From assembly GCA_003665825.1 (NCBI GenBank), contig QPFY01000002.1, forward strand, positions 1-64,000: DNA of 64,000 bases, written 5' to 3'. Shown here piece by piece: positions 1-10,700 of the stretch (positions are counted from its first letter, which is position 1; each line of letters opens with the position of its first letter). A program made the position numbers and the translations under genes. This stretch comes from Microbotryum silenes-acaulis (Eukaryota; Basidiomycota; Microbotryomycetes; Microbotryales; Microbotryaceae). The notes beneath the pieces were generated by a model, which ran no database searches, was not told the origin of the DNA, and worked only from the letters and a program-made list of their open reading frames with translations.

Positions 1-160
1 GACTTGGGGCGCGCGGCTCCCTTACTGTTAGATTCCTATTCATCACTCTTGCTATAACTACATCGCTGACGTAGTAGAGTTGATCGAATAGGTATGTTGA
101 AATGATATTCATCACTCTTGGCTATAACTACATCGCTGACGTAGTAGAGTTGATCGAATA
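1..160 (+). mobile_element. Copia-A 3' LTR tail of an element starting before the window
   Basis: The segment matches the last 160 bases of the Copia-A LTR, with both 70-bp modules and the terminal GATCGAATA at 152-160. It is followed at 161 by GCATC and the rest of another Copia-A LTR. The simplest reading is a plus-strand Copia-A copy whose 3' LTR ends at 160, inserted into a second Copia-A LTR, with GCATC as candidate target duplication. The other copy of that duplication would lie outside the window. One G is missing near 51 relative to all other copies. Confidence 0.8.
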
Positions 161-392
161 GCATCGGCCCAGGACTTAGGCGCGCGCAGCGAGCCTGGCA
201 CATTGGCTCAGCCCGAGGCTCGCTGGCTGAGGACTTGGGGCGCGCGGCTCCCTTACTGTTAGATTCCTATTCATCACTCTTGGCTATAACTACATCGCTG
301 ACGTAGTAGAGTTGATCGAATAGGTATGTTGAAATGATATTGATCACTCTTGGCTATAACTACATCGCTGACGTAGTAGAGTTGATCGAATA
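161..392 (+). repeat. Copia-A LTR, host of the previous insertion, 5' part absent
   Basis: This is the rest of a Copia-A LTR, starting inside the 39-bp repeat zone and ending in GAATA at 388-392. One C is missing in the run near 215. It is followed by CTACA (393-397), the same pentamer that in reverse complement (TGTAG, 13972-13976) flanks the 5' LTR of A1. That links this LTR to the A1 insertion through an inversion. Confidence 0.8.
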
Positions 393-1569
393 CTACACAC
401 CTCAGCAAAACGGTCGTGCGAACGTGTCAATCTCTCCATTGTCGAGGGCGTCCTCGCCCTCCTTGCTGACTCACATCTGCCGGCCACTTTTGGGATGAAG
501 CGGCTGCATACTTCGTTTATTGCAAAAACAGGTGCTCACACTCAGCTTTGCCAAACAGACTCCAGAATCCGTTTGGAACGGCCAACGCACCACCGCCAAG
601 GCCGCGCGCGTGATCTTCACCGGTTACGACCTCGCCTCCAAGGCTTTCCGTTTCTTTGATCATTCCACCAACAAGGTTTGTGATTGGCCGAAATGCCACC
701 TTCTTCGACGACGACTTCCCCGGCCTACCAATCCACACGCCCGTCGATGCGGACGACACCGAACGCCAGTTCGTCATTCCCGCCGACACGCCCGCCCCCG
801 CCGTCAAGACGAGGACCCCACTAGTAAGGTCGGCGCACATGGACGTCTCATCCTCTCTTGATGATTCTGCCATGAGCGCCGTTGACGTGGCCCAGGGTAC
901 ACTGGCGGATCCTTACTTAATTCTACAGATACCAGCCCCTCGCCGTCCCCGTCGCTTGCCCCGCTTTCGTCGCCCGCCACGTCCTCGGCCGGGGGACCGT
1001 CCCTCGATGACTCGGACGACCCGCTTGACCTCCTCAACTCCAACACCGCGGTTCGCCTCAACCTGATGAACGTACATCGATCCGACGACGACACCCTGGT
1101 GACGCCCGCACCCGCCATTGCCCCGCTGGGCAGCACTCCGATGACGACTCCCCCGATGAGATTGATTTCCTATCTCGTCATCACCGCGCTTTCATCGCCG
1201 CAGAAGACGACGACCCCGCCCTCGAAGCCATCGAGCCCATCAAATCGATCACTAGCGACCCTCAGACCTGGCGTGAAGCCATGTCCAGCGACGAGCACGA
1301 CATCTGGGCTCAGGCTGCCGCCGCCGAGTTCACGGCCATGCGCGACGACTTCAAGGTGTTCACCATCGAACCTCGCTCATCGGTACCACCGGGCGCCACT
1401 ATCGTCACCTCCAAGTTCGTCTGGAAGACCAAACGCGACGCACGCGGCGAAGTCACGGGGCACAAGGCACGTCTCGTAGCGCAGGTAACCGACAACGCGA
1501 CGGCATCGACTTCTCGGAGACTTTCGCACCCGTCGCCCGGTTCTCCTCCATTCGCTGCCTCCTTGCCCT
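393..1569 (+). pseudogene. Copia-A pol fragment (A0-left): integrase to start of RT, frameshifted
   Basis: The fragment starts at the integrase motif TPQQNGRA and runs to the start of the reverse transcriptase (ARLVAQ, then FAPVARFSS), where the Copia-B LTR begins. Against the intact copy A2 it has single-base length changes in runs near 421, 488, 550, 677, 892, 1123 and 1484, plus a 72-bp in-frame deletion near 598. No continuous reading frame remains. Variants such as DADDTERQF resemble the A4 subtype. It is probably the missing downstream half of the A0 element at 13972-15383, now in the opposite orientation. The clustered run-length changes could also be consensus errors. Confidence 0.85.
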
Positions 1570-2059
1570 TGTGAGATTGACAAACTCTTATGTTTCCTTC
1601 TCGCATCATGCCTCCTTTTCTTAGTCTCATCTTACCTCCTTTTTGGCCTGCCTTCCACACCTAGGCTCTCTCCCTTTCCTGGGCTGGGTCCGTGCGCCTG
1701 ACAAAGGTGGCAGACCCAGCCGCGCGCTCACCCGAGCCAAATGGCTCTGCGCTTCTCTCTCTCCTGCTCAAGCAACTTCTTGGTCTGGTCTCCTTGGTCC
1801 GTCGATCAGAGCCTTACCACCGCTTGAGCAGGTGAGCACTACATTTCCTTCTTCCTTTATCTTTACTAGCTATCATAACTCACTGTAGTGCTTGAGCAGG
1901 TGTGTAACTAAGCAACTTCTTGGTCTGGTCTCCTTGGTCCGTCGATCAGAGCCTTACCACCGCTTGAGCAGGTGTGTAACTAAGCAACTTCTTGGTCTGG
2001 TCTCCTTGGTCCGTCGATCAGAGCCTTACCACCGCTTGAGCAGTCGTCGTAACTTCATA
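1570..2059 (+). repeat. Copia-B 5' LTR (490 bp)
   Basis: The LTR begins TGTGAGATTGAC and ends CTTCATA directly before the primer-binding site. The TGTGAG start and ATA end are shared with Copia-A although the rest differs. The first ~170 bases are pyrimidine-rich (probable U3). The second half is built from a 72-bp repeat, annotated separately. Confidence 0.75.
1771..2043 (+). repeat. Tandem repeat in Copia-B LTR, about 72 bp, three copies
   Basis: A unit beginning AGCAACTTCTTGGTCTGG and ending in GCTTGAGCAG starts at 1771, 1911 and 1983. The last two copies are strictly tandem (72-bp period). The first is separated by about 70 bases of unique sequence. The copies look identical over most of their length. 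Confidence 0.9.
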
Positions 2060-2086
2060 GGTTATAAGCCCGAACGACCTACCAGC
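2060..2086 (+). other. Copia-B primer-binding site, half-tRNA type
   Basis: It starts immediately after the LTR with GGTTATAAGCCC. Its reverse complement reads as a tRNA D-arm and anticodon arm, with the seven-base loop CTTATAA (anticodon UAU, isoleucine) and the 5' anticodon-stem strand TCGGG. It lacks the TGG that a tRNA 3'-CCA primer would require. A 5'-half tRNA primer, as in Drosophila copia, is therefore inferred. Confidence 0.65.
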
Positions 2087-2167
2087 GCGGCCACTCCCGT
2101 GTCCGCCTTTGTCGAACTTTGCGTCCTTCGCACCGCCCGGCTTTGCCCGGCGCTCGCACGACTCAGC

Positions 2168-3619
2168 ATGTCTGCGCTTGACGACACCAAGTCCGCGCCT
2201 GCCGACAGCAAGTCCGTAGGCCCCGCCACGACGCTCGCGGTTCCTCCACCTCGCCCGCCCACGCAAGTCGCAGCCTTCGCTGCCTCCGATCTCCTCCGCG
2301 ACGCCAACGGCTACCAGGACTGGGTCCTTACGCTGTGCTCCCGCCTACCCTCCGACGTCCTCGGATACCTTCAATCCGGTGTACCCCATCCATCTTGGCC
2401 CCCGTCCTACGTCCCACTATGGGATCACTACGCTCGCGCCTCCATCTGCGCCGCCGTCGACCCACGGATGGTTCTTCCCGGTCTCTCTCGTTACTTCGGC
2501 GACGCCCACAGCGGCCACAAGATTTGGGTGGCTCTCCGCATGCGATATGGCGCCGTCTCGGCTGTCGACCTCCTACCCGTCGTCGCTCGCCTCTTCAGCC
2601 CCGAGCCCATGCCCGACAGCCCCGACGCATTCCTCCAGTTTCGTGATCGCTTTGACAACGATTCTCGACTTCTCGCCGACTCCAACGTCACCACAGATTC
2701 CCTGCTTGCGTCTCACCTACTCGCGAGGATGCCATCGTCCCTCTCCGCATGGCGCACAACCTTCGTGAATGCTCAGGGCACATCCGGTACCTTACCTCCC
2801 GCGGCCGACATCCTCGACCGCATCTATCGGGAGATCAAGGCTCGTCCGGCTGAAGCTCCCGCTGTCGCTGTCGCCACCCCCCAGCACCGCGCCGTTCCCG
2901 GACCATGCCCCAACCCAACATGTCGCCAACTGCACTGGCTCAGAGATTGTCCTGACACCGCCTGGGCCGCCGCTTTCCGCGCCCGCAAGGCTTCCACCGG
3001 AGCGAGTTCGCGAGGACGTAAGAAGGGTACCCCAGCCGTCGCCTCTCCCGCCGTTGTCGAGATGCCCGAGCCCACAACGTTCACCGCCTGTCTCCTTGCC
3101 ACTCCGTCACCGTTTCCCAAATCGGCATGGCTCCTCGACTCCGGTGCAAATCGTCACATGGCCAACGACCGTTCACTATTCTCGACGCTGCGCTCGTTCA
3201 CCGGCCCGCCTGTTGCTGGAGTTGCCGGTTCCCTCCCCTCCACCGGTTGTGGCTCTGTCCGCATATCGACTCCAGCTGGCCCCGTCGTGGCAACCGATGT
3301 CCTCTTGGTGCCATCCCTGCCGTGCAACCTGCTGTCCGTCCGACGATTGGATCGCCTTGGGTTCAGCATCTCCTTTGGCTCCGGCTGCGCCAAGATCAGC
3401 AACTCCTCTGGCACCGTTGTTGCCACTGCTCAAGCCGTTGCAAATGAACTGTACGCGTTAAACGTCGCACCCTCACCCTGTATGCCCAATGCCCTCCTTG
3501 CCACCCCTCACAGAGTTTCCTTGCTGACTCTGCACCGTCGCTTCGCGCATTTACCCGTTGCGCAACTCAAGAACGTCGTGCAGAAAGGCTTGGTCACTGG
3601 GGTGGATTGGGTATATTCA
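2168..3619 (+). pseudogene. Copia-B Gag-protease, truncated
   Basis: The frame is open from inside the LTR, but the first plausible start after the primer-binding site is ATG 2168 (MSALDDTKSA). It encodes a copia-type Gag domain (about residues 40-230), then a cysteine-histidine cluster CPNPTCRQLHWLRDC with unusual CX4CX3HX4C spacing, instead of the usual CX2CX4HX4C. The aspartic protease motif LLDSGANRHM and the start of the pre-integrase domain (LLTLHRRFAHL) follow. Integrase, RT and RNase H are absent because A1's LTR cuts the frame at 3619; translation would run into the LTR and stop at 3652. Gag would form the particle and the protease would cleave the polyprotein. The sequence is clearly distinct from Copia-A. 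Confidence 0.85.
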
Positions 3620-3948
3620 TATTCGATCAACTCTACTACGTCAGCGATGTAGTTATAGCCAAGAGTGATAAATATCATTTCAACATACCTATTCGATCAA
3701 CTCTACTACGTCAGCGATGTAGTTATAGCCAAGAGTGATGAATAGGAATCTAACAGTAAGGGAGCCGCGCGCCCCAAGTCCTCAGCCAGCGAGCCTCGGG
3801 GCTGAGCCAATGTGCCAGGCTCGCTGCGCGCGCCTAAGTCCTGGGCCGATGCGCCCGGCTCGCTCCGCGCGCCTAAGTCCTGGGCCGATGCGCCCGGCTC
3901 GCTCCGCGCGCCTAAGTCCTGACCCGAGCGGAGAGTGGATTCCTCACA
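3620..3948 (-). repeat. A1 3' LTR (329 bp)
   Basis: On the minus strand it runs from TGTGAGGAATCC to GATCGAATA, with two 70-bp modules and the full set of 39-bp repeats. The six bases TATTCA just outside its left end echo the LTR terminus, a possible scar of the rearrangement that joined it to Copia-B. Confidence 0.92.
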
Positions 3949-6900
3949 CCCCCCCCCACGCGAACGCGAGGTAGACTTGAGCCGTGGGTGCCGCGTCCGG
4001 AGGCCTAGAGCATAGCAATGTATACCAAAAATCTTGGGACCCAGCGCTTTGGTGAATAGGTCCGCAACCATGTCCGCTGTGCCAACGTGTGAGAGGGAGA
4101 TATCGCCTCGGTTGACCATGTCGCGGACAAAATGCTCGCGGAGGCGTATGTGTCGAGTGCCGGAGGTGCGAACGGGGTCGTGAGCGACGGCGGCCGCGGC
4201 CTCGTTGTCGGTGAAGATGTGAGCTGCATCGATCGGGCGAACGTGGAGCTCGGAGAGGAGTTGCGTAAGGTAAATCGCTTCCTTACCAGCGTGCGACAAG
4301 GCGAGGTATTCGGCATCAGTGGTGGAATCCGCCACCCGAGTCTGACGCTTCGATGACCAAGAGACGGCGGAGCCGGCCAAGTAAAAGACGAAGCCCATTG
4401 TGGAGATGGACGTGTCGACGCAGGCACCCCAGTTCGCATCGGAATACCCAACCACACCCGTAACTTTGGCTGGACCGCGGGCGTAGAGTAGCTCATCGCG
4501 GTACGTGGCGCGAAGGTAGCGAAGGACGTGTTTGACGGCAATCCAATGACGGCGGCCAGGGTTGTTGGCGAACCGGGACAAGTACGAGACGGCGAAGGCA
4601 ATGTCGGGTCGAGTGCCAAGGGAAATGTACAGGAGGGAGCCAATGGCTTGTAGGTACCACGATCGAATGCGCTCCGTTCCTTGACCCGGAACTGCCGTGA
4701 GCGAGAGGCCGGGCGTCATTGGCACCGTAGCGCCGCGTGTCGTGGTGTCGAAGTGAAACCGGGCGAGCACGTCCATGATGTAGCGTTCCTGGGATAGGGC
4801 AATGGAGCCGTCGTCCAGGCGGCGGATTTGGATGCCGAGGATGTATTCCGCGGGGCCGAGTCGTTTGACGCCGTATCGTTGTTCGAGGCCGGAGATGACG
4901 CGTTCGATCTCGTCGAGGGCGGGGCTGACAATGAGGAGATCGTCGACATACAAGGCGATATAATGGGGCCGTTGCTGATCATCAATGTGAGAGTAAATGC
5001 AGTGATCAGTGCCCGTTGCCTTGTACCCGAGACTCCTGAGTGATGTGTCAATGTGGCGATTCCAGATGCGACCGGCCTGCTTGAGACCGTAGATTGAGCG
5101 CCGCAGGCGGAGAATCTTATCACTTGGGAAGTCGAAACCTCGTGGCGTCGTCATCCAGATATCGTGATCGAGCTCGCCGTGGAGGTAAGCCTTGTCGATG
5201 TCGGCCTGATGAACGTGGTAACCATTGGCAGCGGCGAGGGCAAGGAGGCAGCGAATGGAGGAGAACCGGGCGACGGGTGCGAAAGTCTCCGAGAAGTCGA
5301 TGCCGTCGCGTTGTCGGTTACCTTGCGCTACGAGACGTGCCTTGTGCCCCGTGACTTCGCCGCGTGCGTCGCGTTTGGTCTTCCAGACGAACTTGGAGGT
5401 GACGATAGTGGCGCCCGGTGGTACGGAGGATCGAGGCTCGATGGTGAACACCTTGAAGTCGTCGCGCATGGCGGTGAACTCGGCGGCGGCAGCCTGAGCC
5501 CAGATGTCGTGCTCGTCGCTGGACATTGCTTCGCGCCAGGTCTGAGGATCGCTAGTAATCGACTTGACGGGCTCGATGGCGTCGAGGGTGGGGTCGTCGT
5601 CGTCTGTGGCGATGAAGGCGCGGTGGTGGCGAGAGAGGAAATCGATCTCATCAGGGGAGTCGTCATCGGAGGGCTGTTCAGCGGGGGCAATGGCGGGTGC
5701 GGGCGTCACCAGGGTGTCGTCGTCGGATCGATGTACGTCCATCAGGTTGAGGCGAACCGCGGTGTTGGAGTTGAGGAGGTCAAGCGGGTCGTCCGAGTCA
5801 TCGAGGGACGGTCCTCCGGCCGAGGACGTGGCGGGCGACGAAAGCGGGACAAGCGACGGGGACGGCGAGGGGCTGATATCTGTAGAATTAAGTAAGGATC
5901 CGCCAGTGTACCCTGGGGCCACGTCAACGGCGCTCATGGCAGAATCATCAAGAGAGGATGAGACGTCCATGTGCGCCGACCTTACTAGTGGGGTCCTCGT
6001 CTTGACGGCGGGGGCGGGCGTGTCGGCGGGAATGACGAACTGGCGTTCGGTGTTGTCCACATCGACGGGCGTGTTGATTGGGAGGCCGGGGAAGTCGTCG
6101 TCGAGGAAGGTGGCATTTCGGCCAATCACAACCTTGTTGGTATAATGGTCGAAGAAACGGAAAGCCTTGGAGGCGAGGTCGTAACCGGTGAAGATCACGC
6201 GCGCGGCCTTGGGGTCGAGCTTGCTGCGAAGGTCCGGCGCGACCGTGAGCCAGGCCGCGCAGCCGAACGGGTGGAGGGCGGTGGTGGTGGTGCGTCGGCC
6301 GTTCCAAACGGATTCTGGAGTCTGTTTGGCCAAAGCTGAGTGTGAGCACCTGTTTTTGCAATAAACGAAGTACGCAGCCGCTTCATCCCAAAAGGTGGCC
6401 GGCAGATGGGAGTCAGCAAGGAGGGCGAGGATGCCCTCGACAATGGAGAGATTGACACGTTCGGCACGACCGTTTTGCTGAGGTGTGTAGGGGATAGAGT
6501 ATTGACGACGAATGCCCCTGGACTTGCAGAACTCCGTGAATGCGTTCGATCGGTACTCCCCGCCGTTGTCAGTGCGAAGGGTTTTTAAACGCGCGTTCGT
6601 CTCTAACTCCACTTCGGCGAGCCAAGTCTGGAAGGTCGGGAAGACGTCGCTTTTGTGATCGATCGCGTATGCCCAGAGTTTGCGAGAGTGGTCGTCAAGA
6701 AATGTGACAAGGTAGCGCTTCCCGGTCAAGGACGGAGTGGGGAACGAAAGGACATCGCTGTGCACGAGGCCGAGTCTCTCGGGGGAATGCGACTCAGAGT
6801 CGGGAAAAGGAAGACGGTGGCCTTTGGAACCAAGGCAAGCATTGCAAACAAACTCCTCTACGTCTTTGTCACTGTACCCGGCCCCAAACCCGTCCAGCAA

Positions 6901-7307
6901 ACCTGCGGCGATCATCTTCTGTATAGAGGATGGGGCAAGATGGCCGAGGCAGCGGTGAAGGGTAAGCAGGGGCACGGTAGACTCAGAACGCGAGAGAAGG
7001 GCAAGCTGCTGACACTTGGTGTGATCCGCGTCCAAAAGGTAGAGACCGTCGTTAACCCTGGTACCGTGAGCAATGGCCTGGCCGTCCTTGGCGATGTCGA
7101 TGCCGTCGCTGGTGAAGGCGAGTCGAACGCGGTCGGTGTCGCAGAGGCGAGAAACAGAGAGGAGGTTGACGTGGAGGCCCGGCGTGTGCAGAACGCCACG
7201 CAGCGTGATCGGATGTCCGGTCTTGGCAACGAACGCTACGTCCCCCATACCAATGGCCGTGATACCGCCGGCGATGCCGCCGATCTTGGTGTGCGCCGTC
7301 TGGCGAT

Positions 7308-7636
7308 TGTGAGGAATCCACTCTCCGCTCGGGTCAGGACTTAGGCGCGCGGAGCGAGCCGGGCGCATCGGCCCAGGACTTAGGCGCGCGGAGCGAGCCG
7401 GGCGCATCGGCCCAGGACTTAGGCGCGCGCAGCGAGCCTGGCACATTGGCTCAGCCCCGAGGCTCGCTGGCTGAGGACTTGGGGCGCGCGGCTCCCTTAC
7501 TGTTAGATTCCTATTCATCACTCTTGGCTATAACTACATCGCTGACGTAGTAGAGTTGATCGAATAGGTATGTTGAAATGATATTCATCACTCTTGGCTA
7601 TAACTACATCGCTGACGTAGTAGAGTTGATCGAATA
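7308..7636 (+). repeat. A2 5' LTR (329 bp)
   Basis: It begins TGTGAGGAATCC and ends GATCGAATA. The first third is built of 39-bp repeats, and the last 140 bases hold two copies of a 70-bp module. Its terminal bases are TG and TA rather than TG and CA; the 5-bp target duplication fixes both ends. Confidence 0.95.
7497..7636 (+). promoter_or_regulatory. Candidate LTR promoter modules: TATAAC and TGACGTA in a 70-bp repeat
   Basis: Each module holds CTATAACTACATCG followed by CTGACGTAGTAG. TATAA is a possible TATA element, and TGACGTA is close to the core recognised by ATF/CREB-type bZIP factors. The unit is present once or twice in different Copia-A LTRs, so promoter strength could vary with copy number. 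The transcription start cannot be seen. Confidence 0.3.
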
Positions 7637-7661
7637 GGTTATAAGCCCACGAGCTACCAGC
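7637..7661 (+). other. A2 primer-binding site, half-tRNA-Ile(UAU) type
   Basis: It begins GGTTATAAGCCC directly after the LTR. The reverse complement contains the D-arm-like GCTGGTAG and the anticodon arm GTGGG-CTTATAA-CC, with UAU at the anticodon. Annealing to the 5' half of a tRNA, cut just 3' of the anticodon loop, is inferred. Confidence 0.65.
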
Positions 7662-7730
7662 CCCGCCGCTTGAAATTTTTCCCTCGAGCCCAGCCACTCG
7701 AGCCGCCCCAGCCCATCGCACCATCGCAGC

Positions 7731-10700
7731 ATGGACAGCTCCCCCGCCCCGCCTTCGCCCCCCAGGGACATCAGCTCCCCTGACCCTTCGATCAGCGTGC
7801 AAATCGCCACGCTACAGGCACAGCTTGCCGCTCTACAGGCCTCACAGCCCCCTGCCGCCGCCGCCGCCTCCCCGCCCGTCACTGCCACGCAGGCAAACAC
7901 CGCCACCGCATCAAAAGTCGTGTTCCCCAAGCACGCTCGCCTTGACGGCCCTAAGTCGTTTACAAACTGGTTACGTCAACTCCGTCTCGCGCTTCCAAAT
8001 CAAGCCCGTGGTTACGTTCTTGACGGTGTCATTCCCCCGACGTGGACGGCCGACCAGCTTGCCGCCCGTGACGACGCCGCGCGTGAAATCATCGTTGGCT
8101 CGATCGACTCAGCCGACGTCTCAGCCACCCTCGACACCATCCCCAGCGACGACCTGTCGGCACCACGCATCTTCGCCGCACTCAAGGCTCGTTTCGCACC
8201 GGACGACGCCACTCGTACCCTCGAGTTGTTCGCCCGCCTTTGGGACTTCAGGAAGATGCCTGCCTCCGTCGAGGCGTACGACACGTGGCTCCGTGAATAC
8301 ATGTCGATCGCGCAGGAAATCCGCGACGCCAAAACCTCGCTCAACGACGTGCTCGCCACTCACGTGCTCGCCATGGTCCCACCCTGCCTCGACAGCTTCC
8401 GACTCACGTTCACGGACGAGCAGCGCAACCAACGCGACCTCCCGGAACTCACGACGCTGACGGATCGCATTCGCATCCAGCTTCGCTCGGCGGGACTCTC
8501 GTCATCGCACTCGGCCATGCTCGCCACCGCCTCCCCTTGTCCCGCCTGCCGCGCCCCCGGCCACCGTCTGCGCGACTGCACCTCACGGGCGACACACCCG
8601 CCCGCCGGCCCCTGCCGCCGCTGCCACAAGAAAGGTCACTGGGCCCTCGACTGCAAGCACCGGGGCGAACAGAAACACACCGGCGACGACAACCAGGACG
8701 ACACGTCTCTCCCCGCCGCTCAACAGCCTAACATCGGCTATTTCGCCTCCTGCCTGTTCGCTCGCCGGCAACTCCCGACTGACGCCTTTGTAGTCGACTC
8801 GGGCGCCACGGCACACATGGTCGCCGATCGCTCTCTATTCACGGCTTATTGCCAGACGGCGCACACCAAGATCGGCGGCATCGCCGGCGGTATCACGGCC
8901 ATTGGTATGGGGGACGTAGCGTTCGTTGCCAAGACCGGACATCCGATCACGCTGCGTGGCGTTCTGCACACGCCGGGCCTCCACGTCAACCTCCTCTCTG
9001 TTTCTCGCCTCTGCGACACCGACCGCGTTCGACTCGCCTTCACCAGCGACGGCATCGACATCGCCAAGGACGGCCAGGCCATTGCTCACGGTACCAGGGT
9101 TAACGACGGTCTCTACCTTTTGGACGCGGATCACACCAAGTGTCAGCAGCTTGCCCTTCTCTCGCGTTCTGAGTCTACCGTGCCCCTGCTTACCCTTCAC
9201 CGCTGCCTCGGCCATCTTGCCCCATCCTCTATACAGAAGATGATCGCCGCAGGTTTGCTGGACGGGTTTGGGGCCGGGTACAGTGACAAAGACGTAGAGG
9301 AGTTTGTTTGCAATGCTTGCCTTGGTTCCAAAGGCCACCGTCTTCCTTTTCCCGACTCTGAGTCGCATTCCCCCGAGAGACTCGGCCTCGTGCACAGCGA
9401 TGTCCTTTCGTTCCCCACTCCGTCCTTGACCGGGAAGCGCTACCTTGTCACATTTCTTGACGACCACTCTCGCAAACTCTGGGCATACGCGATCGATCAC
9501 AAAAGCGACGTCTTCCCGACCTTCCAGACTTGGCTCGCCGAAGTGGAGTTAGAGACGAACGCGCGTTTAAAAACCCTTCGCACTGACAACGGCGGGGAGT
9601 ACCGATCGAACGCATTCACGGAGTTCTGCAAGTCCAGGGGCATTCGTCGTCAATACTCTATCCCCTACACACCTCAGCAAAACGGTCGTGCCGAACGTGT
9701 CAATCTCTCCATTGTCGAGGGCATCCTCGCCCTCCTTGCTGACTCCCATCTGCCGGCCACCTTTTGGGATGAAGCGGCTGCGTACTTCGTTTATTGCAAA
9801 AACAGGTGCTCACACTCAGCTTTGGCCAAACAGACTCCAGAATCCGTTTGGAACGGCCGACGCACCACCACCACCGCCCTCCACCCGTTCGGCTGCGCGG
9901 CCTGGCTCACGGTCGCGCCGGACCTTCGCAGCAAGCTCGACCCCAAGGCCGCGCGCGTGATCTTCACCGGTTACGACCTCGCCTCCAAGGCTTTCCGTTT
10001 CTTCGACCATTATACCAACAAGGTTGTGATTGGCCGAAATGCCACCTTCCTCGACGACGACTTCCCCGGCCTCCCAATCAACACGCCCGTCGATGTGGAC
10101 AACACCGAACGCCAGTTCGTCATTCCCGCCGACACGCCCGCCCCCGCCGTCAAGACGAGGACCCCACTAGTAAGGTCGGCGCACATGGACGTCTCATCCT
10201 CTCTTGATGATTCTGCCATGAGCGCCGTTGACGTGGCCCCAGGGTACACTGGCGGATCCTTACTTAATTCTACAGATATCAGCCCCTCGCCGTCCCCGTC
10301 GCTTGTCCCGCTTTCGTCGCCCGCCACGTCCTCGGCCGGAGGACCGTCCCTCGATGACTCGGACGACCCGCTTGACCTCCTCAACTCCAACACCGCGGTT
10401 CGCCTCAACCTGATGGACGTACATCGATCCGACGACGACACCCTGGTGACGCCCGCACCCGCCATTGCCCCCGCTGAACAGCCCTCCGATGACGACTCCC
10501 CTGATGAGATCGATTTCCTCTCTCGCCACCACCGCGCCTTCATCGCCACAGACGACGACGACCCCACCCTCGACGCCATCGAGCCCGTCAAGTCGATTAC
10601 TAGCGATCCTCAGACCTGGCGCGAAGCAATGTCCAGCGACGAGCACGACATCTGGGCTCAGGCTGCCGCCGCCGAGTTCACCGCCATGCGCGACGACTTC

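Larger units (their letters stand above)
1570..3619 (+). mobile_element. Copia-B LTR retrotransposon, 5' part only
   Basis: A second Ty1/copia family is represented by its 5' LTR (1570-2059), a primer-binding site, and gag-protease up to the start of the pre-integrase domain. It is inserted into A0-left at CCTTGCCCT (1561-1569); GCCCT would be the target duplication, but the right-hand partner is missing. It is cut at 3619 by the 3' LTR of A1. The last host bases before that LTR (ATTCA, 3615-3619) do not match the bases beyond A1, so the junction arose by rearrangement rather than simple insertion. Confidence 0.85.

Noticed and set aside
1892..2167. Extended N-terminus of Copia-B Gag
   Set aside because: It translates the LTR repeats and the primer-binding site; ATG 2168 after the primer site is the plausible start.
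5164..7344. Long open frames antisense to Copia-A pol and gag (up to 243 codons), repeated at every copy
   Set aside because: They follow from GC-rich codon use on the opposite strand, overlap conserved Pol domains completely and have no recognisable motif of their own.
3706..7521. A 1271-codon continuous protein starting upstream of A1's pol
   Set aside because: Its first part is A2's 5' LTR read antisense and then fused to A1 pol by the insertion. It is a chance fusion with no start context.
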